Shown: positions 46,516 to 57,508 of the stretch, piece after piece
Numbering within the stretch: the first letter of the stretch is position 1
How the letters are laid out: each line of letters opens with the position of its first letter
From: Vibrio injensis
GTDB lineage: Bacteria > Pseudomonadota > Gammaproteobacteria > Enterobacterales > Vibrionaceae
Reading direction: 5' to 3'
Assembly (NCBI RefSeq): GCF_001895205.1
Contig: NZ_BDJF01000027.1
Span: 372,001-436,000, forward strand
DNA length: 64,000 bases
Made by a program: the position numbers and the translations under genes
Notes under the pieces: generated by a model
The model's database searches: none
What the model was told of the DNA's origin: nothing
The model's input: the letters and a program-made list of their open reading frames with translations, nothing else

Positions 46516-47445
46516 TTAGAGTCCGGATAGTTGTGGTAACAAAGGCCGCCCACAAGAGAGTAGGCGATAGTCCATTGCCATACGTTGGCTCAATAATTTT
46601 AGTTTTAGTTTCTGAGATTCAAAGGATTTTTTGATACCGTCGCGGGTATTATTTGCTGAAAAGTTGAGCCAGCGCGTGTGTTGGTTATTTCTTACACGTT
46701 CTATACCACGAAAAGCGGTGATACCTTGCTCCAATGGATCGGCAATCTGTACTATGCGGACTTGATTATGGCGGCTTAATCGACTTAGTAATGGCTGCAT
46801 TCCGTCATCATAGCGTACGAAATCGCTGAGCAAGATAATCTCACTGCCTTTAGGACAGAGTCGATCAAGCGTGAGTAAACCTTCCTGCATGGACGAATTT
46901 GACGCAGTAGCCGTTTGTTGCGCTTGTGTTTGTCTACTGACTAGTTCAGACAGAATACGCAATGCGCCATTACGCCGTGCGGTAGGTTTTAGTTCAATTA
47001 ACTGGTTTCCAAGATCAATAACCGCACCAATTCGATCTTGTTGTGCCACGGCTAACCAACTGATTAAACTTGCCATATGAGCAGCTTGCACGGATTTAAA
47101 CAGTAAAGTCGAACCAAACTGCATCGAAGGGCTAAAATCGACATAAACAACAACGGGTTTTTCTCGTTCTTCACAAAAGAGCTTAGTGTGTGGTTTACCC
47201 GTTCTTGCTGTTACTCGCCAATCGATGCTTCTGATATCATCGCCAGCCTGATATTGGCGCACTTCAGCAAAATCCATTCCACGGCCAAGTTGACGGCTTT
47301 GGTGCTGACCGAGCAATGGAGCCCACAAACTTTTAGCTGGAGGGAGCCATTTCACGGCCTGTTGCTGGTAAGGCAGTAGTTCTTCAAGGCATAAGGTAAC
47401 GCCATTGGCGTGCTCAGGTAATGATGATAGAGAAAGATTGGTCAT
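46516..47445 (-). CDS. DUF58 domain protein of the MoxR operon
   Basis: 309 residues. G-R-G-M-D-F-A-E-V-R-Q-Y-Q-A-G-D-D-I-R-S-I-D-W (about 54-76) is the DUF58 signature, followed by K-L-F-C-E-E-R-E-K-P-V and a degenerate VWA MIDAS D-F-S-P-S-M. DUF58 proteins always accompany MoxR ATPases. They are thought to be partners in protein maturation or in recruiting VWA proteins. There is no membrane segment, so it is cytoplasmic. The gap from moxR is 9 bp. Confidence 0.88.
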   Translation of the reverse strand: MTNLSLSSLPEHANGVTLCLEELLPYQQQAVKWLPPAKSLWAPLLGQHQSRQLGRGMDFAEVRQYQAGDDIRSIDWRVTARTGKPHTKLFCEEREKPVVVYVDFSPSMQFGSTLLFKSVQAAHMASLISWLAVAQQDRIGAVIDLGNQLIELKPTARRNGALRILSELVSRQTQAQQTATASNSSMQEGLLTLDRLCPKGSEIILLSDFVRYDDGMQPLLSRLSRHNQVRIVQIADPLEQGITAFRGIERVRNNQHTRWLNFSANNTRDGIKKSFESQKLKLKLLSQRMAMDYRLLSCGRPLLPQLSGL

Positions 47446-47454
47446 CTATTTATC

Positions 47455-48411
47455 CTAGGCACTGCCGACTAATGTCAATAAGTGAGCAATAACTTGGTTG
47501 GGCGTGATGCCTTCTGCTTGCGCTTGATAAGTTAACAGTAATCGATGGCGAAGCACGGGATATATCATCGCTTGGACATCCTCCGGGCTGACAAAATCTC
47601 TGCCGCTGAGCCAAGCATGCGCACGAGCACAACGGTCTAAGGCGATGGTTGCGCGTGGGCTAACCCCCATCTCAATCCATTGAGCTAGTGTTGGGTCATA
47701 CTCACTGGGATGACGGGTGGCCATGATAAGGCGGATGATATACTGCTCGATGGCCTCAGCCATATGGATATTGAGTACGGTTTGTCGAGCAGAAAAAATA
47801 TCCGATTGACTCAAGACTGGCGGAGTAATAGAACGCTGTCCCAGAGCTTCTCCACGGTTAAGACGCAAAATAGCCAATTCATGTTCAGCATCAGGATAGC
47901 CCACTTCTAAATGCAATAAAAACCGATCCAACTGCGCCTCAGGTAAAGGATAAGTTCCTTCTTGCTCAATCGGGTTTTGTGTCGCCATCACTAGAAAAAG
48001 TGGCGGTAGTGAGTAGGTTTGACGTCCTGCGGTGATTTGTTTTTCAGCCATCGCTTCTAGCATTGCCGCTTGTACCTTGGCAGGAGCACGGTTTATTTCA
48101 TCAGCGAGAACCAGTGAATGAAAAATAGGCCCAGGTTGGAAGGTGAATTCTCCTGTTTCTGGGCGGAAAATATCGGTACCGGTTAAGTCTGCTGGCAGTA
48201 AATCAGGGGTAAATTGTATACGATGAAACTCGCCTTCAATGCATTCAGCCAGTGATTTTACCGCACGAGTTTTTGCTAATCCTGGCGGGCCTTCAACCAA
48301 AATATGCCCATCCGCCAGTAAAGCAATCAGCAACTGTTGGATTAATGAGGATTGACCAATCACTTGCTGGTTTAAATAGTCTTGTAGTGTTTGAAAGGTA
48401 GTTAACTGCAT
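47455..48411 (-). CDS. moxR: MoxR-family AAA+ ATPase
   Basis: 318 residues. Walker A is G-P-P-G-L-A-K-T (about 40-47), Walker B L-V-L-A-D-E-I-N-R-A (near 107-116), sensor 1 M-A-T-Q-N-P, and an arginine-bearing R-A-T-I-A-L-D region near 255. These are the MoxR motifs. It is the first gene of the leftward operon. MoxR ATPases act as chaperones with VWA-domain partners encoded beside them. Its promoter should lie in the 266 bp upstream, where I see no strong motif. Confidence 0.92.
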   Translation of the reverse strand: MQLTTFQTLQDYLNQQVIGQSSLIQQLLIALLADGHILVEGPPGLAKTRAVKSLAECIEGEFHRIQFTPDLLPADLTGTDIFRPETGEFTFQPGPIFHSLVLADEINRAPAKVQAAMLEAMAEKQITAGRQTYSLPPLFLVMATQNPIEQEGTYPLPEAQLDRFLLHLEVGYPDAEHELAILRLNRGEALGQRSITPPVLSQSDIFSARQTVLNIHMAEAIEQYIIRLIMATRHPSEYDPTLAQWIEMGVSPRATIALDRCARAHAWLSGRDFVSPEDVQAMIYPVLRHRLLLTYQAQAEGITPNQVIAHLLTLVGSA

Positions 48412-48698
48412 GGACCTTAAACTCCCGATAGAAAAATCAGCTTTTGGTCAATGTATTACCCGAAAAGTTCCCACCAATACAGCAAAAAAATGCGGTACTT
48501 GAAGCGATTGGTGATGATTTCGACGCCGACGTTACGATGAGAAATGGAACGAAGTTCGGTATATAAATAAATGATTGGAAGAATACTCACCAAATTGCAA
48601 TCCATTTCGTGATTTTTGATGGTTTTGTGCTAAACCTCTAAGTAGCAAAATTTCGATTTTATTAGTCTCAGCAGGCATTGTTTGGTGAAGAGGATCCC

Positions 48699-50612
48699 AT
48701 GCTCAAAAAATTAAGAATGACATCAAGACTGATCATTGTGTTCAGTATTCCTTTGACCATCAGTTTGTTACTGGCTGCTTGGATAGTAACCAATCAAGTC
48801 AGCTCCAGAGTGGTGGGATTAGGAGAGACATCGGTAAGCCGTACGGCGCAAAGTAGTTCGGAAATGGTCAGCAGTTGGGTTGAAGCCCGTATGGCGGTTG
48901 TCCGCTCCTTGGCACAAACAGAGACGTTAGCTTCAGGAGATACGCAAGCCATTTTTAACTACGTTAAACACTTTGGCAAAAACATGAGTTCAGAATTTGA
49001 AGTGATGTTCTTTGTCGATCTTAAAGGGGATGCTTACCACCACAATGGCGTTGTCGCGAGTCGAGCCGATCGTGGTTACTTTCAGCAGTTAGTGGTACAA
49101 AAAACTCAGCAGTCACTGGTCAGTGACCCGCTTTATTCGGGAACTTCAGGCAATGCGATCATTGTGTTGGCTCATGTGGTAAAAAATCATCGTGGTGAAG
49201 TGATTGGTTTATTAGCCGCAACCGTAACGTTGAATACTTTGACTCAACTGGTTGATAGTGTCGCTACCAATAATTCAGAAGCGTGGCTGGTTGACTCGCG
49301 CGGTGTGTATGTGGCACACAAAACAGCAGCCAAACGCCTAAAAGATAATGCAACTCAGGACAGCAACGCGGCTTACGCACAAATGAGTCGCTTAATGGTT
49401 GCTGGTCAATCAGGGTTAACCGATCTGTATTTAGAAAATAAGCAACATTATATGGTGGCTTACCATCCAGTTGCGAATACCCCTGGCTGGTCGCTTGCTG
49501 TTGCTCAACCGTACGATGATATTATCTCTACGGCACGTGAATTAACGGTCACCTTGTTACTGGCTTTTGCGGTGACCTTGATTTTATTAATTGTCATCAT
49601 TCTGTTGGTCGCCAAAATGATTGTCAGGCCTATCAACGAAACGCGTGAGGCACTAGAGCAAATTGCTGCGGGAGATGGTGATTTAACCCAGCGTCTTAAT
49701 GAAGAGCGCCACGATGAGTTTGGCGATCTGGCGCGCAGCTTTAACGCGTTTGTGGGCGGGGTGCATAGCTTGGTGAAACAAGTGGCTGAAGCTTCCATTC
49801 AGTTAGGTGCCGCGGCTGAGCAATTGGCGGTTTCAAGCCGAGAAGCGAATGATCAAGTACAGAAACAACGTCACGAAACGGATCAAGTGGCGACCGCGAT
49901 GACCGAAATGGCTGCAACGGTGAACCAAGTTGCAGAAAATGCCGGTAATGCGGCTCAAGCGGCGGACCGCTCAAGTAAGTTTGCTCAAGAAGGCGAAGTA
50001 GTGGTAACGAAAACCACTAACGAAGTCCTATCCTTAGCGAAAGAAGTACAAACCGCGGTAAATGTAATAGAGAAACTGCAGCAAGACGCAGATTCTATCG
50101 GCAAAGTGCTTGAGGTGATTCGTAGCATTGCTGAACAAACGAACTTACTGGCTCTTAACGCTGCGATTGAAGCTGCCCGAGCTGGTGAACATGGTCGCGG
50201 TTTTGCGGTCGTGGCGGATGAGGTTCGAACATTGGCGACACGTACGCAAAGTTCTACCGAAGAAATTCGTGACATTATCGAGAAACTACAATCAGCGTCG
50301 AAGAATGCTTCGCAAGTTATGGATGGTGGTTATCGTAAGGCTAATGAAGTGGTCGATTGGGCCGAACAGGCTTCGGAAAAGCTGCGTGAAATTACCACCG
50401 CAATCATTACGATCAATGACATGAACATCCAAATTGCGACAGCAACTGAGCAACAATCGATAGTGGCTGATGATGTAAACCAAACACTCAACCGAATCAG
50501 CGGTGGGGTAGAGCAATTATCCGATGGCTCAACCCATATTGCGGCGGCCAGTGATGAGTTGGCACGTTTAGCGACGGATCTACAGAATAGAGTCGGTCGC
50601 TTTAAGGTTTAA
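48699..50612 (+). CDS. Methyl-accepting chemotaxis protein with dCache-like sensor
   Basis: 637 residues from ATG 48699, which has AAGAGG five bases ahead. Membrane helices lie near 15-35 and 280-305. The periplasmic part contains [15 protein letters not shown] and a later P-G-W-S-L-A-V-A, typical of double Cache sensors, which bind amino acids and small organics. HAMP and a long coiled coil follow with the hairpin [19 protein letters not shown]. There is no CheR pentapeptide. A terminator follows at 50639-50662. Confidence 0.92.
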   Translation: MLKKLRMTSRLIIVFSIPLTISLLLAAWIVTNQVSSRVVGLGETSVSRTAQSSSEMVSSWVEARMAVVRSLAQTETLASGDTQAIFNYVKHFGKNMSSEFEVMFFVDLKGDAYHHNGVVASRADRGYFQQLVVQKTQQSLVSDPLYSGTSGNAIIVLAHVVKNHRGEVIGLLAATVTLNTLTQLVDSVATNNSEAWLVDSRGVYVAHKTAAKRLKDNATQDSNAAYAQMSRLMVAGQSGLTDLYLENKQHYMVAYHPVANTPGWSLAVAQPYDDIISTARELTVTLLLAFAVTLILLIVIILLVAKMIVRPINETREALEQIAAGDGDLTQRLNEERHDEFGDLARSFNAFVGGVHSLVKQVAEASIQLGAAAEQLAVSSREANDQVQKQRHETDQVATAMTEMAATVNQVAENAGNAAQAADRSSKFAQEGEVVVTKTTNEVLSLAKEVQTAVNVIEKLQQDADSIGKVLEVIRSIAEQTNLLALNAAIEAARAGEHGRGFAVVADEVRTLATRTQSSTEEIRDIIEKLQSASKNASQVMDGGYRKANEVVDWAEQASEKLREITTAIITINDMNIQIATATEQQSIVADDVNQTLNRISGGVEQLSDGSTHIAAASDELARLATDLQNRVGRFKV

Positions 50613-50638
50613 ATTTTACTTTCTTTTCAATCCATATC

Positions 50639-50662
50639 GCCCCTAAAACTAGGGGCTTTTTT
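50639..50662 (+). terminator. Terminator after the first dCache chemoreceptor gene
   Basis: GCCCCTA / TAGGGGC forms a 7-bp GC-rich stem with a 4-base loop followed by TTTTTT. Confidence 0.9.
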
Positions 50663-50965
50663 ATATCCTTTCTACCTAAAAATCGAGTCATACTCACTGC
50701 CATTATTACTCTCAATGATCCTCAAAGACCAATCGATGATGCTATCAATCTATTGAAAAAGTGCATGGTTGATTGACGGTCTCGCTGTGGTCTTAAGCGA
50801 TTGGAGTATTGATGCGTGGTGAATAATTATCAGTTTTTAATGAATTGAAGGCTTACTATGATGGTGAGCTATGCGTAAATATGAATTGGTTGCCGATTCT
50901 ATTATACTCCTGACTTGATAATGTTGGTTCTACCCCCTGAAGGGATATCTATATAAGGTTGTACT
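50663..50965. other. Spacer between the two chemoreceptor genes
   Basis: About 300 bp with no gene. It presumably holds the promoter for the second receptor; I see no defended motif. Confidence 0.35.
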
Positions 50966-52882
50966 ATGTTTACATTCAAAAACATGACCATAAAAAGTAA
51001 GGTTGTGCTCGGTATGACGCTAGCCGTTTTAGCGTCGACGACCATTCTTGGTTTAATGGCTCAGCATCAAGCTAGGCAGACGCTAGAGCACCGTTTGGTT
51101 GATATTGAGCTCCCAACGATGCTGCATCGAATTGCGGAACAAATTGATCGAGACGTTAGTACCCTATTGCAAGCTTCTCAACAGATTGCAAACAATGTGT
51201 TTATTCAAGAAGTGATTGCGACCACCGACAGAAATGCAGAGCAAGAAGCTCAGCTTGTTCTTCAGCTTAACAATATTCGTCAGCAATACCGTTTAGATGA
51301 TGCTTCAGTGGCGAATCGAGAAACGGCTTTTTATTGGAATCAAAATGGATTTCTCCGCCAATTGAATCGTCAGCAAGATGGCTGGTTTTTTGGTTTCACG
51401 GACTCTCAACAGCCAACGATGGTCAGTATGTTTAGAGAGCCGACAGGTGAAGTAAAACTGTTTGCTAACTACCAAATTGTCAATGGAATTAGTATGTCGG
51501 GTTTGTCTAAATCAATGGATGACATGGTACGTTTATTGACCAGTTTTAAGATTGAACAAACCGGCTTTGTTTATCTGGCAAATGCTCAGGGTGAGATTCA
51601 AGTTCATCATCAAAATGATAAACATCAACGTTCATTAACTCATATTTATGGCCCACAAGCTTCATCTCTACTTAATAAATCCACCTTTAATTTAATCACG
51701 GCTCAAGACAGCGGCGAAGAGGTATTTGTTGCCAGTCTCTATATCCCGAGTATGGATTGGTTTGTCGTTGCTTCTGTGCCTGTTCGAGAGGTTTTCGCTG
51801 ATCTGAATAGCATGGGACAACGGATGATATTGTTAACCTTGATGGTCGCTGGAGGATTCATTGTTGTGGGGATTATTTTGGCCAACAGTATCGCCAAGCC
51901 TATCCGCCAGATCGCTCAACGATTTACCGATCTCGGACAAGGTGATGGTGATCTTTCTCAACGTATTGAGATTGAAGGCACCGACGAAATTGCTCAATTA
52001 TCACAAGGATTTAATGGCTTTATTGATAAAATTCATCAATCGATGAAAGAGGTTTCTGCGACGAGTCGAGCATTGCATCATGCTGCTGCGAACGTCTCGA
52101 ATAAATCGCAGACCACGTTTGATAATAGCCAGCACCAGCGTGAACAGACAGTCCAAGTCGTGACAGCCATGAACCAAATGGGATCGACGATCAGTGAAAT
52201 TGCCGCTAATGCTGCTACCGCTGCTGAAACCGCCAATGAGGCAGCAACAAGCACGCTACAAGGCAAAAAAGTGATTACTCAAGCCAAAGACACCATCGAT
52301 CGTTTAGCCATTGATATGACAAATACAGGCGAAGTCGTTGGAGAGTTGGCGAAAAAAACGCAAGATATTGGCAGTATTTTAGATGTGATCCGAGAGATAT
52401 CTGAGCAAACCAATTTATTAGCATTGAACGCAGCGATCGAAGCTGCGCGCGCAGGCGATCAAGGTCGGGGCTTTGCGGTGGTTGCCGATGAAGTTCGTAA
52501 TTTAGCCAGTCGTACAGCAAGCTCGACGGAAGAGATACAAACTATGATCCATCAACTACAAGCTGACGCGAAAGAGGCGGTACAAGCGATGGAAATGGGA
52601 CAAAGTATTTCAACTGAAGGGGTTGAATTCACCCAATCAGCCGCTCAAGAGCTAGAAACCATTTTACTGAAAATCCGAGATATTACCGATAGAAACACTC
52701 AAGTTGCTACGGCGACAGAAGAGCAATCGACGGTTGTTTACACCATTAACAGTAATGTTGAAGAAATTAATGTTGTGAATGAGAAAACGACGGTAACGGC
52801 GGAACAACTTGCTCAAGCCAGCCAAGAGTTAAGTGACTTATCACAGCGTCTTGATTCTATGGTGAGTAACTTTAAACTCTAA
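50966..52882 (+). CDS. Methyl-accepting chemotaxis protein (second dCache-like receptor)
   Basis: 638 residues, AAGG upstream of the ATG. Helices near 12-32 and 285-308. The sensor has F-Y-W-N-Q-N-G-F and W-F-V-V-A-S-V-P-V at its end, as in Cache domains. HAMP ([17 protein letters not shown]) and a methyl-accepting coiled coil with [19 protein letters not shown] follow. It differs from the receptor just upstream in the sensor, so they are unlikely to be a recent duplicate. Ligand unknown. Confidence 0.92.
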   Translation: MFTFKNMTIKSKVVLGMTLAVLASTTILGLMAQHQARQTLEHRLVDIELPTMLHRIAEQIDRDVSTLLQASQQIANNVFIQEVIATTDRNAEQEAQLVLQLNNIRQQYRLDDASVANRETAFYWNQNGFLRQLNRQQDGWFFGFTDSQQPTMVSMFREPTGEVKLFANYQIVNGISMSGLSKSMDDMVRLLTSFKIEQTGFVYLANAQGEIQVHHQNDKHQRSLTHIYGPQASSLLNKSTFNLITAQDSGEEVFVASLYIPSMDWFVVASVPVREVFADLNSMGQRMILLTLMVAGGFIVVGIILANSIAKPIRQIAQRFTDLGQGDGDLSQRIEIEGTDEIAQLSQGFNGFIDKIHQSMKEVSATSRALHHAAANVSNKSQTTFDNSQHQREQTVQVVTAMNQMGSTISEIAANAATAAETANEAATSTLQGKKVITQAKDTIDRLAIDMTNTGEVVGELAKKTQDIGSILDVIREISEQTNLLALNAAIEAARAGDQGRGFAVVADEVRNLASRTASSTEEIQTMIHQLQADAKEAVQAMEMGQSISTEGVEFTQSAAQELETILLKIRDITDRNTQVATATEEQSTVVYTINSNVEEINVVNEKTTVTAEQLAQASQELSDLSQRLDSMVSNFKL

Positions 52883-52946
52883 CGTAGTCTAGCTACCTTG
52901 TGGTGACTTAAGTAGACTACGAGGTTTTTAATTGAAGAGGCATAGT

Positions 52947-53147
52947 ATGAACGATATTGAACAAGAGTTAGAGAACATGACTGCTCAACTCAGTGATCAA
53001 CCTGAAATACCACTACCCAGTCTAGAAGAGCAGCGCGCTTTAGTGGCTGAATTTAAGCGTTTAGAAGCGGCGGGTGAACTGACCCCAGAAATTCTAGAAC
53101 AACATTTTGGGCAGTTCTTTGCTACCAGCGATGCGCCTGTTCATTAA
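52947..53147 (+). CDS. Small conserved-looking acidic protein of unknown function
   Basis: 66 residues from ATG 52947, with AAGAGG eight bases upstream. It is acidic and helical (E-Q-E-L-E-N-M, then E-E-Q-R-A-L-V-A-E-F-K-R-L-E-A-A-G-E-L). No domain is recognisable. It lies 64 bp after the chemoreceptor gene and ends before a perfect hairpin at 53164-53195, so it could be co-transcribed with the receptor. The good ribosome site supports it being real. Confidence 0.6.
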   Translation: MNDIEQELENMTAQLSDQPEIPLPSLEEQRALVAEFKRLEAAGELTPEILEQHFGQFFATSDAPVH

Positions 53148-53163
53148 TATTGCTTTTTTATTC

Positions 53164-53195
53164 AATCACAAAGGCATTGTAATGCCTTTGTGATT
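53164..53195 (+). terminator. Perfect 15-bp hairpin after the small protein gene
   Basis: AATCACAAAGGCATT pairs exactly with AATGCCTTTGTGATT, loop GT. It probably terminates the upstream unit, and perhaps acts from either side. No other feature is visible up to 53445. Confidence 0.7.
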
Positions 53196-53445
53196 CTCAC
53201 CATGCAGTCATACGACAAGTAAACGTATTTTCTCGACCGTTGTTAATCCTTTCCTCGCATTTGGTTACTTAGCCAAAGGGTGATTCTACGCCTTGAGTCT
53301 CCACCATCAATAATTCCACAAAGGGGGATGGCGCTTTAACCAAGCAACTTATAATCATGAGCACTATAATAGAAGCGTTCTAGCGAGCCGCATTCATTGA
53401 TTTTCAAGTCTTCTTTCGCTGGCTAGACAAATAGGAGTATTCAGG

Positions 53446-54804
53446 ATGATCAGTTCCCAGCCGACGGATGTCATTTTACACGCTTTTGATTGGCCTTATG
53501 CTCAAGTTACCGAGCATGCGTCAAAGATTGCTAAAGCAGGCTATAAAGCCGTACTTGTTTCACCACCCATGAAGTCTTATCAACAGCCGAGCGGTACTCC
53601 TTGGTGGCAGCGTTATCAACCACAAGATTATCGAGTTATTGATAATCAATTGGGCAATACCAGCACGTTTCAAGCAATGGTTGCGAGTTTAGAAGCGCTC
53701 GGTTTATGGGTATACGCTGATGTGGTATTTAACCACATGGCCAATGAATCAACCCATCGCTTGGACTTACAATACCCAAGTAATGACGATCTTAACGACT
53801 ATGCTCAGCGTAATGAGTATTACCAACAACAGCGTTTGTTTGGTGACTTATCTCAACCTCTGTTTACCGAAGATGATTTTGTCGAAGCCTTTGGTATTAA
53901 AGATTGGCAAGATAAGTGGCAAGTGCAAAACGGACGTATTTCAGGTGGGCCACATGATGCCGGCTTACCTACGCTACGTGATAATTCTCATGTTGTGGAA
54001 CAGCAAAAAGCTTATCTGTTGGCGCTAAAAGCAATGGGCGTGAAAGGGTTTCGGATTGATGCTGCCAAGCATATGACCATTGAGCATCTCAAGCGTGTGT
54101 GGAGTGAAGAGATCACTCATGATGTGCATATTTTTGGCGAGATCATCACCGATGGGGGAGCGACCAAAGCGGAATACAAACTGTTTTTAGAGCCCTATTT
54201 AGAGCAAACCCGTTTGGGAGCTTATGACTTCCCATTATTTCAGACCGTCTTTAATGCGTTACAGCCGAAAGGCAGTTTAAAAGCGTTAATTGACCCCTAC
54301 TGCTTTGGTGAAGCGTTATCGAAAGAGCGCGCTATCACGTTTGCTATCACCCATGATATTCCTAATAACGATGTGTTTATGGATCTCGTGATGCCAGAAA
54401 CGTTAGAGTCGCTGGCGTATAGCTATATTCTTGGTAGAGATGGCGGAGTACCGTTGATCTACACGGATTTAAACCCCAGTGGACTCTGTGCTCGTAATGG
54501 AAAACCGCGTTGGCAGAATGCTTGGTGTGATCCTAAGATTTTGGCTGGGATTGCCTTTCATAATCAAATGCATGGGCTACCCATGTTGCCTATCGAAGCC
54601 AGTGATGATCTATTCGTCTTTCGTCGTGGTGAACAAGGGGTCGTGATCATCAATAAATCGGCTCGTAGCCAATCGGTTGAGCTTAAGCAATGGACGAATC
54701 AATTGTACGATCTCTACACTGGTGAGACGTTTGAAGCTCAAGGTAGTATGACGGCGATTGAAACACCAGCAATGAGCAGCCGAATGCTGGTAGTTCAACA
54801 ATAG
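53446..54804 (+). CDS. Cytoplasmic GH13 alpha-amylase family enzyme
   Basis: 452 residues, no signal peptide. The four GH13 regions are visible: D-V-V-F-N-H (92-97), G-F-R-I-D-A-A-K-H with nucleophile Asp 205, G-E-I-I with acid/base Glu 232, and T-H-D-I-P-N-N with transition-state Asp 304. The catalytic triad is thus complete. The C-terminal beta domain (about 375-450) is present. It probably hydrolyses alpha-1,4-glucans or maltodextrins inside the cell. No maltose operon genes stand nearby. Confidence 0.88.
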   Translation: MISSQPTDVILHAFDWPYAQVTEHASKIAKAGYKAVLVSPPMKSYQQPSGTPWWQRYQPQDYRVIDNQLGNTSTFQAMVASLEALGLWVYADVVFNHMANESTHRLDLQYPSNDDLNDYAQRNEYYQQQRLFGDLSQPLFTEDDFVEAFGIKDWQDKWQVQNGRISGGPHDAGLPTLRDNSHVVEQQKAYLLALKAMGVKGFRIDAAKHMTIEHLKRVWSEEITHDVHIFGEIITDGGATKAEYKLFLEPYLEQTRLGAYDFPLFQTVFNALQPKGSLKALIDPYCFGEALSKERAITFAITHDIPNNDVFMDLVMPETLESLAYSYILGRDGGVPLIYTDLNPSGLCARNGKPRWQNAWCDPKILAGIAFHNQMHGLPMLPIEASDDLFVFRRGEQGVVIINKSARSQSVELKQWTNQLYDLYTGETFEAQGSMTAIETPAMSSRMLVVQQ

Positions 54805-55246
54805 TGGATGATTTATCATCTTGATACGAAAAAAAGAGCCTCTTGAATCGATAAGTTGATATCAAGAGGCAAGACGTCGTTAGCGAGATGTTTAGAGAGT
54901 GTAAGCCGTTTGAATCGTTAATATCTGTACATTAACCAGAGTGAGTTACCTTATCATTCTAGTTATGATGATGAAAAACGCCAATCGACAGCGCAATAAT
55001 TGTCCATTTAATGATTTTTATTGGAGCAATGTCTCACTTATTTTGAGCGTTATCTTTCACCGCTTAGTGCTTCTGTTGAGACTAATCCACTAAAAACTGA
55101 TTTATAGCAAGTTATCTGATCAGCAAAGACGTACTATCAAGAGCAATCAGTCGCGTATAAGGTGAAACCCTCTTAGTCTATTAGGAGAAGAGGGCTTTCG
55201 ATACGTGTGCATTTTTAATTGCCTTGCCGAATAGTGAGTATTTACT
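54805..55246. other. Intergenic region with an A-tract hairpin
   Basis: A perfect 9-bp inverted repeat (GCCTCTTGA / TCAAGAGGC) at 54838-54870 is preceded by an A-run, the form of a terminator read leftward, though no leftward gene ends here. The remaining 370 bp shows no gene or site I can defend. Confidence 0.45.
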
Positions 55247-56476
55247 ATGCAGAATCTTGTTGAGCGTTTTTTACGCTACGTCACTTATGATACCCAATCT
55301 AAGCCAAAAAATACGCATACGCCAAGTTCTAGCGGACAACTCGTTTTTGCACAACATCTGGTTGCAGAATTACAGCAAATCGGATTGAGTGACGCGAGTG
55401 TGGATGAATACGGCTATGTAATGGCCTGCTTGCCCTCTAATGTTCCGTACACGGTTCCGGCCATCGGGTTCATCGCTCATTTAGATACAGCACCAGACGC
55501 TTCAGGTAAACACGTCAAACCACAAATTGTCGAACATTATCAAGGTGGCGATATTGCCCTTGGTAAAGGTGATGAAATTCTCTCACCGATTCAATACCCA
55601 GAACTGCATCAACTGCACGGTGAGCACTTAATCACTACCGATGGCCATACCTTACTCGGTGCTGATAACAAAGCGGGAATTGCCGAAATCATTACCGCCA
55701 TTGAGATGCTGATTGCTGATCCTTCCATTCCTCACGGTGATATTTACATCGCTTTCACTCCTGATGAAGAAATTGGTCGTGGTGCTGATCATTTTAATCG
55801 GCAAAAGTTTGCTGCGGAGTGGGCCTACACCGTTGATGGTGGTCCTGTCGGGGAACTAGAGTTTGAAAACTTCTACGCAGCTACCGCTCAGGTTATTTGC
55901 CACGGTGTTAATGTTCATCCTGGAACAGCAAAGAATAAGATGGTGAATTCGATGTATCTTGCCAGTGACTTCATTGCCATGATGCCGATGCAAGAGACAC
56001 CAGAGCATACCGATGGCTATCAAGGTTTTTATCATCTTAAATCCGCTAAGATGAGCGTTGCATTATCACAGTTAGATTACTTAATTCGTGATTTTTCACG
56101 TCAAGGGTTTGCCGCTCGTAAAGCATTTATGCAGCAACAAGTACAGCAGCTTAATCAACGTTTGGCCAAAGGCCATATTGAATTGGTCATAACGGATCAG
56201 TATGCCAATATGAAAGAGCAAGTGATGGCGCACCCACATATCATTGAACTAGCCCAATCCGCGATGCTTGAGTGTGGCATCTCGCCAATCATTAAGCCTA
56301 TCCGTGGTGGAACTGATGGTGCGCGTTTATCCTTTATGGGATTACCTTGCCCGAACCTTTTTACTGGCGGCTATAACTTCCATGGTATTCATGAGTTTAT
56401 TACTATTGAGGGAATGGAGAAATCGGTGCAAGTGATTGTAAAATTAGCAGAAAAAACCGCACAGCGTTACGCATAA
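55247..56476 (+). CDS. pepT: Peptidase T (tripeptidase)
   Basis: 409 residues, as in E. coli. M20 zinc-site motifs are intact: [44 protein letters not shown] and G-G-T-D-G-A-R-L-S with a closing N-F-H-G-I-H-E-F. PepT removes the N-terminal residue of tripeptides in the cytoplasm using two zinc ions. In enteric bacteria it is induced anaerobically by FNR. I see no clear FNR site upstream. A terminator follows. Confidence 0.95.
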   Translation: MQNLVERFLRYVTYDTQSKPKNTHTPSSSGQLVFAQHLVAELQQIGLSDASVDEYGYVMACLPSNVPYTVPAIGFIAHLDTAPDASGKHVKPQIVEHYQGGDIALGKGDEILSPIQYPELHQLHGEHLITTDGHTLLGADNKAGIAEIITAIEMLIADPSIPHGDIYIAFTPDEEIGRGADHFNRQKFAAEWAYTVDGGPVGELEFENFYAATAQVICHGVNVHPGTAKNKMVNSMYLASDFIAMMPMQETPEHTDGYQGFYHLKSAKMSVALSQLDYLIRDFSRQGFAARKAFMQQQVQQLNQRLAKGHIELVITDQYANMKEQVMAHPHIIELAQSAMLECGISPIIKPIRGGTDGARLSFMGLPCPNLFTGGYNFHGIHEFITIEGMEKSVQVIVKLAEKTAQRYA

Positions 56477-56492
56477 AGGATTGTTGTCAATC

Positions 56493-56524
56493 AACGCTAA
56501 GGGTTCCCTTTAGCGTTTTTTTAT
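56493..56524 (+). terminator. Terminator of pepT
   Basis: AACGCTAAGGG / CCCTTTAGCGTT (one bulge) with a 3-base loop and a run of seven Ts. Confidence 0.88.
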
Positions 56525-56620
56525 GGTTTTTTGATGCCTAAGCAACTTCATGTAGGCATAAGACCATCAATACGGTATAAAACACTCAATAAAAAAGATA
56601 ATGGATTAGGAATTTTTACC

Positions 56621-57499
56621 ATGCAACATCTCTACGTCGCCATTGCGTTTTTACAAGAAAATAAGTTGATATTAACACTACTTATTATTTTCTTGATCAT
56701 GGCACTAAAACGGTTAGTGTTATCGCAAATTCGTGGTGAAGTCTCTTTTTTGACTGAAGAGCAACGTAAATGGATGTCACGGACGAAAAATGGTGCTTTT
56801 GTTGCCACGATTTTAATTTTATTTTTACTCTGGAAATCAGAGATCAGCCAGTTTGCACTATCGGTAACCGCGATTGCCATTGCGATTGTGGTGGCTTCAA
56901 AAGAGATCATTCTTTGTTTCACCGGCTCTATTCAACGCGCCAGCTCTCGTTCATTTCGTATGGGGGATTGGATAGAAGTGGGCAAACTGTGTGGTGAAGT
57001 GATTGAGCACAACATGATGGCGACCGTCATTCAAGAGATTGATTTGCAGCATGGTCAATACCATTACACAGGCAAAACGGCGACGCTACCTAACAGTATG
57101 TTTTTCACTTACCCAGTGAAAAATTTAAACTTTATGAAGCGTTATGTCTTCCATAATTTCACTATTATTGTGCCCCGATTCGTCAATTTGTATCCCTTGT
57201 TACCGATCATGTATCAGCGAATGGAAACGCATTTTGCTCATTTTATTGATGTCGCTCGGCGTTATAACAATATGATTGAGAAACATGCTGGCGTTGATTT
57301 ACCCAGTGCTGAACCACACATTGAAATTTCCAGTGCAGGAGCGGGCGAGCAAGTGGTGCACTTTATGATCTTTTGCCCAACCGATAAAGCGAACCAGTTA
57401 GAGCAATTGATCCGCCGAGATTTTATGGAGGCGTACGAAAAAGCTTTTCCACCTGAGCCAGCTGTAGCGCAAGAACCCGCCCAAGAGAGTGAGAGTTAA
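56621..57499 (+). CDS. MscS-family mechanosensitive channel-like protein
   Basis: 292 residues from the ATG 56621 (AGGA upstream); an upstream in-frame ATG at 56531 has no support. Three hydrophobic segments near 4-30, 60-80 and 82-105 come before the MscS beta domain: M-G-D-W-I-E-V-G, G-E-V-I-E-H-N, then L-P-N-S-M-F, the family pattern around the pore exit. A soluble C-terminal domain follows. Such channels open under membrane tension. The exact subfamily is not clear, and it is shorter than the multi-helix forms. Confidence 0.8.
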   Translation: MQHLYVAIAFLQENKLILTLLIIFLIMALKRLVLSQIRGEVSFLTEEQRKWMSRTKNGAFVATILILFLLWKSEISQFALSVTAIAIAIVVASKEIILCFTGSIQRASSRSFRMGDWIEVGKLCGEVIEHNMMATVIQEIDLQHGQYHYTGKTATLPNSMFFTYPVKNLNFMKRYVFHNFTIIVPRFVNLYPLLPIMYQRMETHFAHFIDVARRYNNMIEKHAGVDLPSAEPHIEISSAGAGEQVVHFMIFCPTDKANQLEQLIRRDFMEAYEKAFPPEPAVAQEPAQESES

Positions 57500-57508
57500 C
57501 GCGTCAAG